NCBI GenBank assembly: GCA_026388315.1
Contig: JAPLKA010000084.1
Span: 1 to 64,000, forward strand
Length of the DNA: 64,000 bases
Direction of reading: 5' to 3'
Source: Pseudomonadota bacterium
GTDB lineage: Bacteria > Desulfobacterota > Syntrophorhabdia > Syntrophorhabdales > Syntrophorhabdaceae
In this document: in pieces, positions 62,486 to 64,000 of the stretch
Position numbering within the stretch: the stretch's first letter is position 1
How the letters are laid out: the number at the start of each line of letters is the position of its first letter
Position numbers and translations under genes: made by a program
Notes under the pieces: model-generated
Told to the model about the DNA's origin: nothing
The model's input: the letters and a program-made list of their open reading frames with translations, nothing else
Database searches by the model: none

Positions 62486-62531
62486 AGAATCCTAAATACG
62501 CAAGAAATAGTCAAATACATAATAATTATGT
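62486..62531 (-). promoter_or_regulatory. Promoter and LysR operator candidate for the aromatic cluster
   Basis: On the minus strand TTGACT (62514-62509) and GATTCT (62491-62486) are 17 bases apart. Immediately upstream is the perfect 15-base palindrome ACATAATAATTATGT (62517-62531), within which T-N11-A spacing of LysR boxes can be found. This places an activator site just before the -35 box. Confidence 0.5.
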
Positions 62532-62567
62532 TGTGCATAAATAAAAGTTATGGAATAATCCATTACA

Positions 62568-63455
62568 GTGAACCTGAATCACTTAAGAATTTTTTTCGAA
62601 TCCGCTAAACAGTTAAATTTCACAAAGGCAGCAGAACGTCTCTGCATATCGCAACCCGCTGTTTCTGTTCAGATAAAACAACTGGAAAAAGCGTTGCATG
62701 TAAAACTTTTTTATAAAGTTGGTAACAAAATTTATCTATCCGGGGCAGGAAAATCACTTTTGAGCTACGCACAAAAAATATTTGAGCTTGAAGACGAGGC
62801 AGAAAAAACCATTAATGAAATAAAAGAAGTAAAAAAAGGCATGCTCCACATTGGAACAACAAAAACATATGCGCGCTATCTCATGCCAAGCCGTATATCA
62901 CACTTTCATGCACTTTATCCGGGAGTAAGCATTCATTTAAGCGAGGGTAGTTCCTTAGAAATGATGCAAAGTCTATTCAATATGCAAAACGAATTGGCTA
63001 TCGTGGCAAGCACAGAATACCCAAAACCTCTTCAAAGCATCACCTTCGGAAGAGAAGAAATCCTGTTAGTGACCTCTCCTGACCATCTCCTTGCAAAAAA
63101 AGATTCCATTTCCATAAAAGAGCTTGCAAATTTCCCCATTATAATGAGAGAGGAAGGCTCAGCTACCCGTAAAGTAATTATGGATATGTTCAAAAGAATG
63201 CATCTTTCACCTACTGTACTCTACGAAGCAAGCAACCTCGAATTCATAAAAGAACTCCTGGAGAAAGGCGAAGGGGCTTCCTTTATCGTAAGGGCTGCTG
63301 TGGAAAAAGAGCTGTTACATGGCATTTTAAAAGAAGTAATGATATCTGATGTTTCTCTCGTGATGGACACAAATATCGTATATCTCGACGAAGGTGCTTT
63401 GACAAAAATTGCGCACACTTTTATAGATATGTTACTCATGTGGGATGATACGTAA
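62568..63455 (+). CDS. LysR-family transcription regulator
   Basis: A 295-aa regulator. The N-terminal helix-turn-helix is typical: LNHLRIFFESAKQLNFTKAA followed by ERLCISQPAVSVQIKQLEKA. A periplasmic-binding-like effector domain follows from about residue 90 (GMLHIGTTKTYARYLMPSRI). The start is GTG at 62568. It is divergent from ubiD across a 117-base gap with a palindrome, so it is the likely activator of the cluster, sensing an aromatic intermediate. It also resembles CysL/CbbR types by sequence. Confidence 0.92.
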   Translation: MNLNHLRIFFESAKQLNFTKAAERLCISQPAVSVQIKQLEKALHVKLFYKVGNKIYLSGAGKSLLSYAQKIFELEDEAEKTINEIKEVKKGMLHIGTTKTYARYLMPSRISHFHALYPGVSIHLSEGSSLEMMQSLFNMQNELAIVASTEYPKPLQSITFGREEILLVTSPDHLLAKKDSISIKELANFPIIMREEGSATRKVIMDMFKRMHLSPTVLYEASNLEFIKELLEKGEGASFIVRAAVEKELLHGILKEVMISDVSLVMDTNIVYLDEGALTKIAHTFIDMLLMWDDT

Positions 63456-63626
63456 TACGCAATAACTTGCTATTCATTATATCTGCACGTTATAAATTAA
63501 ATTGACTTTAATCAATAAAATTCACTAAAGATAAAAAAAGGGCAAGCATAATATTCGTTGTTACAGGCAATATTCTGTCGTTGAAGAGGATTTGTTTTTT
63601 TAAGAAAGTAATGATAAAACATACGG

Positions 63627-63875
63627 ATGAAAGATACAATCGGTTATATAGCCGCTTTCTTTACGACATTTTCATTGTTGCCGCAAATTCTGCGTATCTG
63701 GAAGCTTAAAGAGGCAAGGGATATCTCCATGTTTATGCCGCTCATGGCATCTGCCGGTGCCATATTATGGCTTGTTTACGGCATCATGATCGAGGAGGTA
63801 CCGGTAATAGCTGCAAATGCCATATCTTTGCTCTTTACGTTAACGACGCTTTTTGTCACTGTAAAATACAGATAG
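63627..63875 (+). CDS. SemiSWEET-type small transporter
   Basis: An 82-aa protein with three helices and the PQ motif: YIAAFFTTFSLLPQILRIWK, then EARDISMFMPLMASAGAILW and NAISLLFTLTTLFVTVKYR. This is the bacterial SemiSWEET/MtN3 half-transporter, which works as a dimer to move sugars or related small molecules. It is separate from the lysR gene by 170 AT-rich bases. Confidence 0.9.
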   Translation: MKDTIGYIAAFFTTFSLLPQILRIWKLKEARDISMFMPLMASAGAILWLVYGIMIEEVPVIAANAISLLFTLTTLFVTVKYR

Positions 63876-63895
63876 TACGAAGGTTGGATAAAAAT

Positions 63896-63980
63896 GGTGC
63901 CGAAGGCGGGACTTGAACCCGCACGAGTCTCCCCGCCACCCCCTCAAGATGGTGTGTCTGCCTATTCCACCACTTCGGCA
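63896..63980 (-). tRNA. tRNA-Leu (anticodon GAG)
   Basis: On the minus strand the acceptor GCCGAAG pairs with CTTCGGC, followed by discriminator A and an encoded CCA. The anticodon stem CCATC / GGTGG holds the loop TTGAGGG, giving GAG. A long variable arm (GCGGGGAGACTCGT) and TTCAAGTCC T-loop fit a class II leucine tRNA of 85 bases. Confidence 0.95.
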
Positions 63981-64000
63981 CTTATTTACTGATTACCCTG

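Overview
The window looks like chromosome from a strictly anaerobic, Gram-negative deltaproteobacterium, most like the syntrophic aromatic degraders (Syntrophorhabdus type). This is inferred from gene content: lpxK and AsmA-like genes (outer membrane), menA-like and isopropylmalate genes, and a large set for anaerobic handling of phenolic compounds. Intergenic regions carry short direct repeats and palindromes. No rRNA is present; one tRNA-Leu(GAG) closes the window.

Region 1 (1-2.2 kb): the end of an AsmA-like envelope gene and a Rossmann/DUF2520 oxidoreductase. Region 2 (about 2.3-12.45 kb): an integron cassette array, all cassettes on the minus strand. At least eleven attC-like sites separate small cargo genes: a ParD/RelE-like pair, two paralogous CopG/BrnT-like pairs, Phd/VapC, a PD-(D/E)XK-like protein, a GIY-YIG protein, a HEPN-like protein, a DUF2971 protein, an exported Ntn amidohydrolase, membrane proteins and unknowns. 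At the promoter-proximal end is an attI-like site and, divergent from the array, a 21-codon remnant that resembles the start of an integron integrase. The array therefore seems to have lost its own integrase. Two cassettes carry no gene; one holds three perfect palindromes.

Region 3 (12.5-46.7 kb): mostly housekeeping genes. They are cysM, an alcohol dehydrogenase, a DEAD-box helicase, an M29 aminopeptidase, a CPBP protease, menA, a methyltransferase behind a deleted hisF remnant, udg, gatA/gatC, a CBS protein plus DUF294 protein, valS, dgt, an MFS carrier, a damaged three-gene secreted/lipoprotein operon, asd-leuD-leuC-leuA, lpxK, a response regulator-cyclase overlapping rel/spoT, rpmB, plsY and adenine deaminase. 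Both valS and ade carry proline/glycine-rich peptides that look like palindromic repeats inserted in frame.

Region 4 (46.9-62.5 kb): the most interesting metabolic locus. An eleven-gene minus-strand cluster encodes a UbiD decarboxylase, an aryl-CoA ligase, two Tm-1-like (UPF0261) proteins, a three-subunit molybdenum hydroxylase, a duplicated ferredoxin-fold protein, a split PEP-synthase-like pair resembling phenylphosphate synthase proteins 1 and 2, an LpdD-like protein and UbiX. An MFS carrier converges on it and a LysR regulator diverges from it. A plausible scheme is uptake, phosphorylation of a phenolic hydroxyl, prenyl-FMN-dependent (de)carboxylation, CoA activation and molybdenum-dependent redox chemistry. 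The flavin subunit lacks the extra 4Fe-4S loop of 4-hydroxybenzoyl-CoA reductase and the CBS-type third synthase protein is missing, so the substrate may not be plain phenol. Region 5 (62.5-64 kb): lysR, a SemiSWEET transporter and the tRNA.
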